DNA from: an uncultured Subdoligranulum sp.
Lineage (GTDB): Bacteria > Bacillota > Clostridia > Oscillospirales > Ruminococcaceae
Assembly: GCA_945830575.1 (NCBI GenBank)
Contig: CALZZE010000023.1
Span: forward strand, 1-41,253
Reading direction: 5' to 3'
Length of the DNA stretch: 41,253 nucleotides
The position numbers and the translations under genes were made by a program. Of this stretch, positions 13,521 through 21,234 are shown piece by piece (the stretch's first letter is position 1; each line of letters starts with the position of its first letter). The notes below the pieces were generated by a model that did no database searches, was not told the DNA's origin, and worked only from the letters and a program-made list of their open reading frames with translations.

Positions 13521-14312
13521 ATGGAACAATCCGTTTCCACACTCAGCATCGTATGCGCCGCCCTCAGTCTGGCGGCGGCGGTGGGGCTGCCCATCGCACT
13601 GACCATCTGGTGCGCCCGACGGCGCAGGGGGATGCTGCGGGCGGTTCTCATCGGCGCGCTTTGCTTTGTTCTGGGCGCACTGGTGCTGGAGCAGCTGCTG
13701 CACCTGCTCATGATGACCCTTGTCCCCAACTTACAGCAAATGCCTGTCCTGTTCACCGTCTACACCGCGCTGGCGGCGGGCTTTTTCGAGGAGACCGCCC
13801 GGCTTATTGGCCTGCGGTTTTTGTGCAAAAAAGACCCGGGTGTGCTGACCGGCTTTGCCTACGGCGTGGGCCACGGCGGCATCGAAGCGCTGGTCATCGG
13901 CATTGTGGGACTGAGCGGCAATCTGGTCACGCTGCTGATGATGAAAAGCGGCCAGACCGCCTCCATGCTGTCCGGCCTGAGCGGGGAGCAGCTCGCCGTC
14001 GCTCGGCAGCAGCTGGACGCCCTGCTGGCTGCACCGTCGCTGGACTTTTTGCAGGGCGGCGTGGAGCGCGTGATGACCGTCTGCCTGCACATTGCGCTGT
14101 CCATGATCGTCTGGATGGTGGTGACCAAACGCCTGCCCAAGTGGGGCTACTTTGTGGCGGTGGGACTGCACGCGGGGGTGGATGTGTTCGCCGCATTGTA
14201 TCAGGCAGGGGTGATGCACAGCGTTTGGGCCATCGAGGGCCTCATCGCCCTGTACACCGCCGTGGTGTGCGCGGGGGTGTACCGCACATTGAAAGCCAGA
14301 ATGACCGTATAA
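13521..14312 (+). CDS. YhfC-family intramembrane protein (putative protease-like)
   Basis: A 263-residue protein with about seven membrane segments. The signature FFEETARLIGLRF near residue 90, followed by TGFAYGVGHGGIEAL, marks the YhfC family, distantly related to CPBP/PrsW-type membrane proteases (EExxR plus later His). Here E-E-T-A-R and the H of GVGHGG and VGLHAGVD are present. The biological role is unknown. AAAGGAGG lies 9-12 nt before the ATG at 13521. It has its own promoter and a strong palindrome at its transcription start, so expression is probably conditional. Confidence 0.8.
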   Translation: MEQSVSTLSIVCAALSLAAAVGLPIALTIWCARRRRGMLRAVLIGALCFVLGALVLEQLLHLLMMTLVPNLQQMPVLFTVYTALAAGFFEETARLIGLRFLCKKDPGVLTGFAYGVGHGGIEALVIGIVGLSGNLVTLLMMKSGQTASMLSGLSGEQLAVARQQLDALLAAPSLDFLQGGVERVMTVCLHIALSMIVWMVVTKRLPKWGYFVAVGLHAGVDVFAALYQAGVMHSVWAIEGLIALYTAVVCAGVYRTLKARMTV

Positions 14313-14321
14313 CAGGGAAAG

Positions 14322-14346
14322 GCCGCCGCACAAAATGTGCGGCGGC
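14322..14346. terminator. Bidirectional terminator between yhfC-like and oxidoreductase genes
   Basis: An 11-bp perfect stem, GCCGCCGCACA/TGTGCGGCGGC, around AAA, followed by AAATTTTTATTT on the plus strand; the convergent oxidoreductase gene stops at 14353. Confidence 0.8.
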
Positions 14347-14352
14347 AAATTT

Positions 14353-15330
14353 TTATTTGCTGTTGGCGCGCAGCGCGTCCAGCACCGCCATGACGGTGAG
14401 GGTGCGGGCGCGGGCTGCCGCCTCGGCGGCAGCGTCCTGCTCGGCGGCAATGCGGGCGAATTCCTCAAATTCATACACCATGCGGTGCTTTTCCGCCTTG
14501 GGACAGACCGTAGGCGGTTCATCCTGCCGGCCGCAGGCCATGATGCTGCAAACCTCGGGCAGGGCGTTGGTGCCGCCCCGGATGACCAGACGCCCCTGCG
14601 GCCCCTGCAAAAACGCGCCGTTTTCGGTGCTGGAATCCTTGGCGGACAGCGCCGCGGCGGTGAACCCGTCATAGTCCAGCAGCGCCAGTCCTGCCGTGTC
14701 GATGCCGTTGGCGCCCCGGCTGGGACGATACTCACAGCTCTTGGGCGCGCCCAGCAGGCCGCAGAACAGGTGCAGGTTGTACACGTTCATATCCGCCAGC
14801 GCGCCGCCCTGACAGGCCGGGTCAAAGGTGGTGTTCCAGATGCCCTTGAGGTAATCGTCATACCGGGCGCTGCGGGCACAAAAGCTGGCCATGGCGCCCC
14901 GCACCGGGCCGATTTTGGGCAGCTCCTGCTGCAAAAACCGCCATGCGGGCAGGTACGGGATGGTGATGGCCTCCAGCAGCAGCACGCCCTTTGCATCGGC
15001 AAGGCGGTACAGCTCCTCGGCCTCGGCCAGCGTGTAGGTGAAGGGCTTTTCCAGCATCACATGGAACCCCGCCTCCAGCGCCCTCTTCGCAGCCGGATAA
15101 TGCAGGTGGTTGGCGGTGCCGATGTACACCCCGTCAAAGCCGCCCGCCGCGTACAGAGCGGCCTCATCGGTATAGACCCGGGGGATGCCGTACTGCGCCG
15201 CCCATGCGCGGGCTTTGGCCTCGCTCTGGGGACGGCAGCAGATGGCCTCCAGCTGAATGGAGGGCATCTCCCCCGCGTGCTGCAAGAATTCATCCACGAT
15301 ACGGCTGGTGGAAAGGATTGCCAGTCTCAT
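14353..15330 (-). CDS. Gfo/Idh/MocA-family NAD(P)-dependent oxidoreductase
   Basis: A 325-residue protein starting MRLAILSTSRIVDEFLQHAG: an N-terminal Rossmann strand-turn, though with a degenerate GxGxxG (LSTSRI). It carries the family motif HVMLEKPFTYTLAEAEEL near residue 90, whose Lys is catalytic in the family, and a C-terminal GFO_IDH_MocA_C-type sheet domain. The family oxidises sugars, inositols or related polyols; the substrate is not predictable. The ATG at 15330 has AAAGGAG 9 nt upstream. It is monocistronic with its own promoter, divergent from the cytidylate-kinase-like operon. Confidence 0.85.
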   Translation of the reverse strand: MRLAILSTSRIVDEFLQHAGEMPSIQLEAICCRPQSEAKARAWAAQYGIPRVYTDEAALYAAGGFDGVYIGTANHLHYPAAKRALEAGFHVMLEKPFTYTLAEAEELYRLADAKGVLLLEAITIPYLPAWRFLQQELPKIGPVRGAMASFCARSARYDDYLKGIWNTTFDPACQGGALADMNVYNLHLFCGLLGAPKSCEYRPSRGANGIDTAGLALLDYDGFTAAALSAKDSSTENGAFLQGPQGRLVIRGGTNALPEVCSIMACGRQDEPPTVCPKAEKHRMVYEFEEFARIAAEQDAAAEAAARARTLTVMAVLDALRANSK

Positions 15331-15364
15331 ACAGAATGTCTCCTTTGTATGACTTTTTTCTTCT

Positions 15365-15393
15365 ATTATAGGGCATATCGTCAGAGAGAGCAA
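15365..15393 (-). promoter_or_regulatory. Promoter of the Gfo/Idh/MocA oxidoreductase
   Basis: TTGCTC (15388-15393), 17-nt spacer, TATAAT (15365-15370) on the minus strand, 34 nt before the start codon. Confidence 0.6.
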
Positions 15394-15413
15394 GATTTTC
15401 CCCACATTTTTTC

Positions 15414-15442
15414 TTGCATTTTGTGCAAATTTCCGATATACT
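15414..15442 (+). promoter_or_regulatory. Promoter of the four-gene plus-strand operon
   Basis: TTGCAT (15414-15419), 17-nt spacer, TATACT (15437-15442). The leader to 15507 is about 58 nt and contains GTGCCGCCCCTTTGACGGCAC, a weak hairpin. Confidence 0.6.
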
Positions 15443-15506
15443 AAATGTTAGAGAAGTGTGCCGCCCCTTTGACGGCACTCCCTGATTGTTTCGTGAGGTG
15501 AATAGT

Positions 15507-16118
15507 ATGGAACCAATGGTCATTACGATCGCGCGTGAATTCGCATCCGGCGGGCGGGAGATCGCCCAACTGATCTCCGAGCAGCTGAACATCCCTGTGT
15601 ACAACAAAGAGCTGATCACCATTGCCGCCAAAAAGAGCGGCCTGACGGAGGAAGCCATTGCTGCCAGCGAGAATCAGCGCAGCGGCAGCCTGATTTACAG
15701 CCTGTACACCATGGGCAATACGCTGCCGCTGGCGGATCAGGTGTATATTTTGCAGTCCAACGTCATCAAGGAGCTGGCGGAGCAGGGACCCTGTGTCATC
15801 ATGGGCCGCTGCGGCGACTATGTGCTGCGGGAGCGTCCCAACGTGCTGCGCACCTTCCTGTACGCCCCCATCGAGTACCGCGTGGAGGTGGCCAAGGCCT
15901 CGCCGGAAGGGCGGGAGCGCAGCGACCCCGACAAGGTCATCATGCAGACCCTGAGCAAAAACGACAAAAAGCGCGCCAGCTACTACAATTACTACACCGA
16001 GAATCGCTGGGGCGAAGCGAAAAACTACGATCTGTGCCTGAACACCCAGATGGGCAACGAGGTCTGCGCCGACCTGATCGTGCGCGCCGCACAGGCCATG
16101 ATGGAGGGTGCAAAATAA
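15507..16118 (+). CDS. Cytidylate kinase-like family protein
   Basis: A 203-residue protein. MVITIAREFASGGREIAQLI at the N-terminus corresponds to the start of the cytidylate-kinase-like (AAA_26/PF13189) family, with a modified P-loop region; CVIMGRCGDYVLRERPNVLR and the KNDKKRASYYNYYTENRWG segment are also typical of it. True Cmk enzymes phosphorylate CMP; this subfamily is widespread in gut Firmicutes and its substrate is not known. The ATG at 15507 has GAGGTG 6 nt upstream. It is the first gene of the operon: the MATE gene starts 3 nt after its stop. Confidence 0.85.
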   Translation: MEPMVITIAREFASGGREIAQLISEQLNIPVYNKELITIAAKKSGLTEEAIAASENQRSGSLIYSLYTMGNTLPLADQVYILQSNVIKELAEQGPCVIMGRCGDYVLRERPNVLRTFLYAPIEYRVEVAKASPEGRERSDPDKVIMQTLSKNDKKRASYYNYYTENRWGEAKNYDLCLNTQMGNEVCADLIVRAAQAMMEGAK

Positions 16119-16121
16119 TTT

Positions 16122-17513
16122 ATGAAACAAAGCGATTCCCGATCAGCCTCCCGGATGGGCACTGCGCCCATCCCGCCGCTGTTGTTCAGCCTTGCCATCC
16201 CCATGATGATCTCCATGCTGGTGCAGGCACTGTACAATATTGTGGACAGCATATTTGTTTCCTATATTGACGAGGCGGCTCTGTCCGCCGTATCTCTGGC
16301 CTTCCCGGTGCAAAACCTGCTGATTGCCTTTGCGGTGGGCACCGGCGTGGGCGTCAATGCCCATCTATCCAAATGTCTGGGCGAGGGCAACCAGAAGGAG
16401 GCCGACCGGGCCGCCGCCAACGGTTTGTTTTTATCCACGGTTACCTATCTGGTATTCCTGTTGTTCGGGCTCTTCGCCGTCAGGCCGTTCTTTTTTGCCC
16501 AGACCGATGACCCCCTCATCCGGGATTACGGCGTAGCGTACCTGTCCATCGTGCTGATCTTCAGCTTCGGCTGTTTCTGGCAGTGCATGCTGGAAAAGCT
16601 GCTGGTGGCCACAGGACGCAGTTCCTTTGCCATGATGTCCCAGCTGGCGGGCGCCGTGGCCAACATCATTCTGGATCCCATTTTTATCTTCGGCATGTTC
16701 GGTCTGCCCCGGCTGGGCGCGGCAGGCGCGGCGGTGGCCACGGTGGGCGGACAGTTCATCGGCATGGGCGTGGGGCTGTTCCTCAACCTCACCAAAAACC
16801 ATGACATCCACCTGTCCCTGCAGGGGTTCCGCCCCTCCGGGCGCACCATTCGGCGCATTTATATGGTAGGCATCCCCTCCATTGCCATGCAGGCCATCGG
16901 CAGCGTGATGACCTTTATGATGAACGCCATTCTCATCGGCTTCACCAGCACAGCAGTGGCCGTCTTCGGCGTCTATTTCAAGATGCAGTCCTTCGTGTTC
17001 ATGCCCATCTTCGGCATCAACAACGGCATGGTGCCCATCATCAGCTACAATCTGGGCGCCCGCAAGCCGGACCGCATCCGCGCCACCGTCAAGCTGGCGG
17101 TGGCCGCCGCGGTCTCCATCATGCTGGCAGGCTTTGCGGTGGCCCAGCTGCTGCCGGACAAGCTGCTGGGCATCTTCAACGCAAGCCCCGAAATGCTGGC
17201 CATGGGCGTGCCTGCTCTGCGCATTATCTCGCTGCATTTCCTCATTGCCGGGTTCTCGGTGGTCTGCTCCTCGCTGTTTCAGGCGCTGGGGCGGGGCGTT
17301 CTGGCGCTGTGGGTGTCGGTCATCCGCCAGCTGGTGGTGCTCATCCCCGCCGCCTTCCTGCTTTCCCAGCTGGGCAATGTGAACGCCGTGTGGTGGGCCT
17401 TCCCCATCGCGGAGGTGGTGTCCGGTTCTCTGTGCGCCGCCTTCCTTGTCAACTGTGAAAAAAAGATTCTGAAACCCATGAGCGAACCACGGCCCGTGGA
17501 GCTGCTGGACTGA
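16122..17513 (+). CDS. MATE-family efflux transporter
   Basis: A 463-residue membrane protein with 12 predicted helices in two MatE halves. IPMMISMLVQALYNIVDSIF near residue 25 and the second-half counterpart GIPSIAMQAIGSVMTFMMNA near residue 250 mark the internal repeat. ISYNLGARKPDRIRATVKLA is the conserved loop after the second half's first helices. It likely exports cationic drugs or metabolites using a Na+ or H+ gradient; the substrate is unknown. It is intact, in contrast to the deleted MATE gene at 3411. It begins 3 nt after the upstream stop, so translation is probably coupled. Confidence 0.9.
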   Translation: MKQSDSRSASRMGTAPIPPLLFSLAIPMMISMLVQALYNIVDSIFVSYIDEAALSAVSLAFPVQNLLIAFAVGTGVGVNAHLSKCLGEGNQKEADRAAANGLFLSTVTYLVFLLFGLFAVRPFFFAQTDDPLIRDYGVAYLSIVLIFSFGCFWQCMLEKLLVATGRSSFAMMSQLAGAVANIILDPIFIFGMFGLPRLGAAGAAVATVGGQFIGMGVGLFLNLTKNHDIHLSLQGFRPSGRTIRRIYMVGIPSIAMQAIGSVMTFMMNAILIGFTSTAVAVFGVYFKMQSFVFMPIFGINNGMVPIISYNLGARKPDRIRATVKLAVAAAVSIMLAGFAVAQLLPDKLLGIFNASPEMLAMGVPALRIISLHFLIAGFSVVCSSLFQALGRGVLALWVSVIRQLVVLIPAAFLLSQLGNVNAVWWAFPIAEVVSGSLCAAFLVNCEKKILKPMSEPRPVELLD

Positions 17514-17529
17514 TAGGAGGGTCGCCATT

Positions 17530-18243
17530 ATGCTGCGTCACATGAAAACCGGGACCATGCTTCTGAGCATCGCCTACATTGTGCTGGGCCTGATGCTGCT
17601 CATCGTGCCGGAGCGCAGTCTGCTGATGATCTGCTACGCGTTCGGCGCGGTGGTGCTCATCACCGGCATCGTGTGTCTGGTGCAGTACACCCGCACCCGC
17701 GGGCAGGGCTTCGCAGCCCCGTTCCTGCTCATCGGCGGCGTCATCACCGGTGCGTTGGGTGTGTTCACCCTGCTGCGTCCCGCGGTGGTCGCCAGCTTTC
17801 TGCCGGTGGTGTTTGGCCTGTTCATCGCGGTGGATGGCCTGAACCGCATCAGCTCCGGCATGACCCTCGCCAAGCGCCGCGCCCGCCGCTGGTGGGTGCT
17901 GGTGCTGCTGGGCCTGCTGTCCATTGCGCTGGGCGTATTTCTGGTCTGGCGGCCCTTCGATGTGGCGGTGAGCGTGGTGATGCTCTGCGGCATCCTGCTG
18001 ATCGTGGAGGGCACCATGAACCTTTCCTGCGTCATCTACGTGTCCATGGAGCTGAACGCGCTGGAGCGCATGGCCCAGAGTGCCCTCAACGCCACGCTGG
18101 CTGCCGCCGGAGAGGCGCTGGATGCTGAGGAGGAGGCCGCACAGGCCATTGAGGACGCGCTGGAGGGCAAGCCCCCGGTGGTCTACAACGCTGAAAGCAC
18201 CGAAATCCCCAATGAAGACACAAAGGAGAACGATACCCTGTGA
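17530..18243 (+). CDS. DUF308 (HdeD-like) membrane protein
   Basis: A 237-residue protein with six short membrane helices arranged as DUF308 repeats (YIVLGLMLLIVPERSLLMIC, LGVFTLLRPAVVASFLPVVF, IALGVFLVWRPFDVAVSVV), then a 70-residue acidic cytoplasmic tail (DAEEEAAQAIEDALEG). HdeD in E. coli is linked to acid resistance; the function of clostridial homologues is unknown. AGGAGG precedes the ATG. Its TGA stop overlaps the GTG start of the next gene (GTGA), indicating translational coupling. Confidence 0.82.
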   Translation: MLRHMKTGTMLLSIAYIVLGLMLLIVPERSLLMICYAFGAVVLITGIVCLVQYTRTRGQGFAAPFLLIGGVITGALGVFTLLRPAVVASFLPVVFGLFIAVDGLNRISSGMTLAKRRARRWWVLVLLGLLSIALGVFLVWRPFDVAVSVVMLCGILLIVEGTMNLSCVIYVSMELNALERMAQSALNATLAAAGEALDAEEEAAQAIEDALEGKPPVVYNAESTEIPNEDTKENDTL

Positions 18244-19649
18244 ACACCCAATACGACCTCATCATTGTCGGCGCCGGCCCGGCCGGCATTTTCACTGCGC
18301 TGGAGCTGCTGCGCCGGAACAGCCAAGCTAAAATGCTGCTTATCGAAAAGGGCAAGCCGGTGGAGCGCCGCCGCTGCCCCAAGGACAAGACCGGCACCTG
18401 CGTCAACTGCAAGCCTACCTGCGCCATCACCACCGGATTTTCCGGCGCGGGCGCGTTTTCGGACGGCAAATTGTCGCTGTCCTATCAGGTGGGCGGCGAA
18501 CTGCCCGACCTCATCGGGGAGGATTTTGCGCAGGAACTTATCGACTATACCGACAAGATTTATCTGGAATTCGGCGCAGACCCCCATGTGGAGGGCCAGT
18601 TCCAAGGCGCGGAGATCAAGGACATCCGCAAGCGGGCCATTCAGGCCGGTTTGCAGCTTGTGGACTGCCCCATCCGCCATCTGGGCACCGAGAAGGCCCA
18701 GCAGCTGTATCTGAACATCCAGAATCATCTGGCCGCCAAGGGCGTGGAGATGCTGTTTGAGACAGAGTGCGAAAACATCATTCTGGAAGGCAGCGTCTGC
18801 AAGGGCGTGCGCATCCGGGACGGCAAGGAAATCCGCGAGATTTTTGGCAAACAGGTGGTGATCGCCACCGGCCGCCGCGGCGCGGACTGGCTGGAAAAGC
18901 TCTGCGCGGAGCATCACATCGCCCACAAGCCCGGCACCGTGGACATCGGCGTGCGGGTGGAGTGCCGCAATGAGGTGATGGAGGTCATCAACAAGGTGCT
19001 GTACGAGGGCAAGCTGATCGGCTACCCCGCCCCGTGGCGCAACAAGGTGCGCACCTTCTGCCAGAATCCCGGCGGCTTTGTGGCGCAGGAAAACTACGAC
19101 AACGACCTTGCCGTGGTGAACGGCCACAGCTACAAGGAGCGCAAGAGCGACAACACCAACCTTGCCATTCTGGTGAGCCACAACTTTACCGAGCCGTTCA
19201 ACCAGCCCATCTCCTATGCCCAGAAGGTGGGCGAGCTGACCAACATGCTGGGTGCTGGACACATTCTGGTGCAGCGCTACGGCGATATTCTGGACGGCAA
19301 GCGCACCTGGACCAAGGAGCTGGCCCGCGCCAACCTGCGCCCCACCCTGAAGGACGCGGTGGCGGGCGACATCACCGCCGCCATGCCCTACCGCGCCATG
19401 GTGAACATCATTGAATTCATCAAGATGGTGGATCATGTGGTGCCCGGCTTCGCCAGCCCCGAAACGCTGCTGTACAGCCCGGAGCTGAAATTCTACTCCA
19501 ACAAGGTGAAGATGGACGCCGATCTGGAGACCAACATCGAGGGCCTGCACTGCCTGGGGGATTCCTCCGGCTGGACGCGCGGCCTGATGATGGCCTCGGT
19601 CATGGGCGTGCTGATGGGCCGCAAGCTCATTGAGCGCCACGGTCTGTAA
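18240..19649 (+). CDS. FAD-dependent dehydrogenase-like protein (COG2509 type)
   Basis: A 469-residue flavoprotein. The N-terminus has the dinucleotide-binding motif IIVGAGPAGIFTALELL and LLIEKGKPVERRRCP, followed by a cysteine-rich segment (CPKDKTGTCVNCKPTC) and FSGAGAFSDGKLSLS. The C-terminus has LHCLGDSSGWTRGLMMASVM, the second flavin-contact motif. This combination is that of the uncharacterised FAD-dependent dehydrogenases of COG2509. The four cysteines could bind a metal or Fe-S cluster (inference). The start is GTG at 18240, with AAAGGAG 11 nt upstream and overlap with the preceding stop. It is the last gene of the operon and is followed by a T12 terminator. Confidence 0.85.
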   Translation: MNTQYDLIIVGAGPAGIFTALELLRRNSQAKMLLIEKGKPVERRRCPKDKTGTCVNCKPTCAITTGFSGAGAFSDGKLSLSYQVGGELPDLIGEDFAQELIDYTDKIYLEFGADPHVEGQFQGAEIKDIRKRAIQAGLQLVDCPIRHLGTEKAQQLYLNIQNHLAAKGVEMLFETECENIILEGSVCKGVRIRDGKEIREIFGKQVVIATGRRGADWLEKLCAEHHIAHKPGTVDIGVRVECRNEVMEVINKVLYEGKLIGYPAPWRNKVRTFCQNPGGFVAQENYDNDLAVVNGHSYKERKSDNTNLAILVSHNFTEPFNQPISYAQKVGELTNMLGAGHILVQRYGDILDGKRTWTKELARANLRPTLKDAVAGDITAAMPYRAMVNIIEFIKMVDHVVPGFASPETLLYSPELKFYSNKVKMDADLETNIEGLHCLGDSSGWTRGLMMASVMGVLMGRKLIERHGL

Positions 19650-21079
19650 AACAATGTGAGAATACGCGAGCGGGCCGCCCGGTTGGGCGGGTCCTGCGCT
19701 TTTTTTTTTTTATTGCCGGTGCTCTCGGTGAGGGTGACGTCCACCGAGATGATCTTGCCTTCCCGCTCCACCTGCAGCGTCACGGAATCTCCCACCGCTT
19801 TGTCCTCCAGATACCCGGTGACATCGGCGGACTGGCTGACCACCGTATCCCCGATGGAGATGATGCGGTCGCCCACCTCAAGGCCCGCCTGCTCCGCGCC
19901 GGAGCCGGGGTTCACCGAGGTGATATACACGCCCGGCGTGGACAGACCATACTGGGCGGCGGTGTCCGCTGTAGCCGTGATGACCGTGATGCCCAGCACC
20001 GGGCGTTTCACGTAGCCGTTGTCAATGAGTTCCTGCGCCACGCTCATGGCGGTGTTGATGGGGATGGCAAAGCCGAGGCCCTCCGCGTTGGTGACAGATC
20101 CGTTGGCCACCGAGCCGCTCTTGGCGTTCACGATGCCGATCAGCTCTCCCCTGCCGTTGAACAGGCCGCCGCCGGAGTTGCCCGGGCTAATGGCCGCGTT
20201 GGTCTGGATGAGGGTCATCTGCTTGGCATTTACCGTGACCTCACGGTTCAATGCGCTGACGATGCCGTTGGTGACAGTGCCGCCCAGCGTACCCATGGGG
20301 TTGCCCACGGCGATGGCAGTCTCGCCCACCGCCAGCGTGTCGCTGTCACCCAGCACCGCGGGCGTCAGGCCGGAGGCGTCCACCTTCAGCACCGCAATGT
20401 CCGCGGCGGTATCGCCGCCCACAATGGAGGCGGTATACTCGGTGTCATCCTGCATGGTGACCTTGACATTGGATGCGCCGCTGACCACGTGGGCGCAGGT
20501 GAGGATATAGCCGTCCTCGCTGATGATGACGCCAGAGCCTGCGCCGCTCTGCACATAGCTGCCGCCGAACCAGGTGTTGGCGCTGACCATCTTTTCGGTG
20601 GTGATGACCACCACACTGGGCTGCACGATGGCGGAGACCTCTTGCAGGCTCAGATCGGTGCCGCCGGTGCTGCCCGCGTTGCTGGCGACGGCGGACTCGT
20701 CACGGACCACCTGCTGCACCACCACCTGACCACCGGTCAGACCCATCTTGCCGGCAACCACCGCGCCGCCAAGGCCGCCGCCAAATCCCAGCGCCACACA
20801 CAAAACGCCCGCCAGAATCCGTTTGCCCCAACCACTATGGTTCCGCCGGGGAGGCTGCGGCGGCTGCTGGGGTGCGCTGGAATAGCTGTACCCGTTGTAG
20901 CCGTTCTGGCCGCTCTGATAGCTGGAGGTGTAGCCGCCATCACCGGGCTGGCTGTAATCGGTGCGCGCCGTGTTGGCGGTGTTGGCCCCGCTGCTGCCCA
21001 CGTTGGGGTAGCTGTTCTGCGGGGGTTCGTTTCCGTTATTATGTTGATAAAGGCCGGAGTAATCATATTCGTTGTTCAT
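19493..21079 (-). CDS. htrA: HtrA/DegP-type membrane-anchored serine protease with PDZ domain
   Basis: A 528-residue frame. Residues 1-82 form a Tyr/Gln/Asn/Pro-rich disordered cytoplasmic segment and 86-110 the membrane anchor. The trypsin-like domain carries the full triad: His197 (CAHVV), Asp228 (ADIAVLKV) and Ser302 (SPGNSGG). A PDZ domain spans about 365-450 (VYITSVNPGSGAEQAGLEVG). It degrades misfolded envelope proteins outside the membrane. Family homology ends at TLTEST-GN (about residue 456, position 19712). The frame then runs through a Lys4 stretch and 68 residues of antisense sequence from the neighbouring FAD gene to the stop at 19493. The C-terminus is therefore either extended by loss of the native stop or affected by an indel. 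The ATG at 21079 has AAAGGAG 8 nt upstream. Confidence 0.88.
   Translation of the reverse strand: MNNEYDYSGLYQHNNGNEPPQNSYPNVGSSGANTANTARTDYSQPGDGGYTSSYQSGQNGYNGYSYSSAPQQPPQPPRRNHSGWGKRILAGVLCVALGFGGGLGGAVVAGKMGLTGGQVVVQQVVRDESAVASNAGSTGGTDLSLQEVSAIVQPSVVVITTEKMVSANTWFGGSYVQSGAGSGVIISEDGYILTCAHVVSGASNVKVTMQDDTEYTASIVGGDTAADIAVLKVDASGLTPAVLGDSDTLAVGETAIAVGNPMGTLGGTVTNGIVSALNREVTVNAKQMTLIQTNAAISPGNSGGGLFNGRGELIGIVNAKSGSVANGSVTNAEGLGFAIPINTAMSVAQELIDNGYVKRPVLGITVITATADTAAQYGLSTPGVYITSVNPGSGAEQAGLEVGDRIISIGDTVVSQSADVTGYLEDKAVGDSVTLQVEREGKIISVDVTLTESTGNKKKKAQDPPNRAARSRILTLFYRPWRSMSLRPISTPMTEAIIRPRVQPEESPRQCRPSMLVSRSASIFTLLE
19668..19711 (+). terminator. Terminator of the four-gene operon with 12-T tract
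   Basis: CCGCCC-ggtt-GGGCGG, extended by outer GCG/CGC pairing, is followed by twelve T residues (19700-19711). On the opposite strand the T tract reads as four Lys codons inside the convergent htrA frame. Confidence 0.75.
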
Positions 21080-21111
21080 CTCACGGACTCCTTTCTTTTG
21101 TGTTTGGCTAC

Positions 21112-21166
21112 AGTATATCCATAAATTGTGAAATCACTGTCCGATTCCAGTGAAATAAATGTGAAA
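21112..21166 (-). promoter_or_regulatory. htrA control region with repeats and palindrome
   Basis: A minus-strand -10 box TATACT (21112-21117) lacks a good -35. Instead a palindrome TCACTG-N8-CAGTGA (21134-21153) sits at the -35 position, flanked by two direct copies of ATAAAT(T)GTGAAA (21121-21133 and 21155-21166) 34 bp apart. A weak promoter with repeated sites suggests activator or response-regulator control, as known for htrA genes in Firmicutes. Confidence 0.4.
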
Positions 21167-21184
21167 ATTGTGGGCTGTCCCCGT

Positions 21185-21213
21185 TTGACAGGCTCCCTGT
21201 CATCGCGTACAAT
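21185..21213 (+). promoter_or_regulatory. Promoter of the GNAT-MnmM gene
   Basis: TTGACA (21185-21190), 17-nt spacer, TACAAT (21208-21213). The predicted start near 21220 leaves a very short leader and favours the ATG at 21235, served by GGAG at 21221-21224, over the GTG at 21226. Confidence 0.7.
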
Positions 21214-21234
21214 GGGAGTTGGAGCGTGAATACC

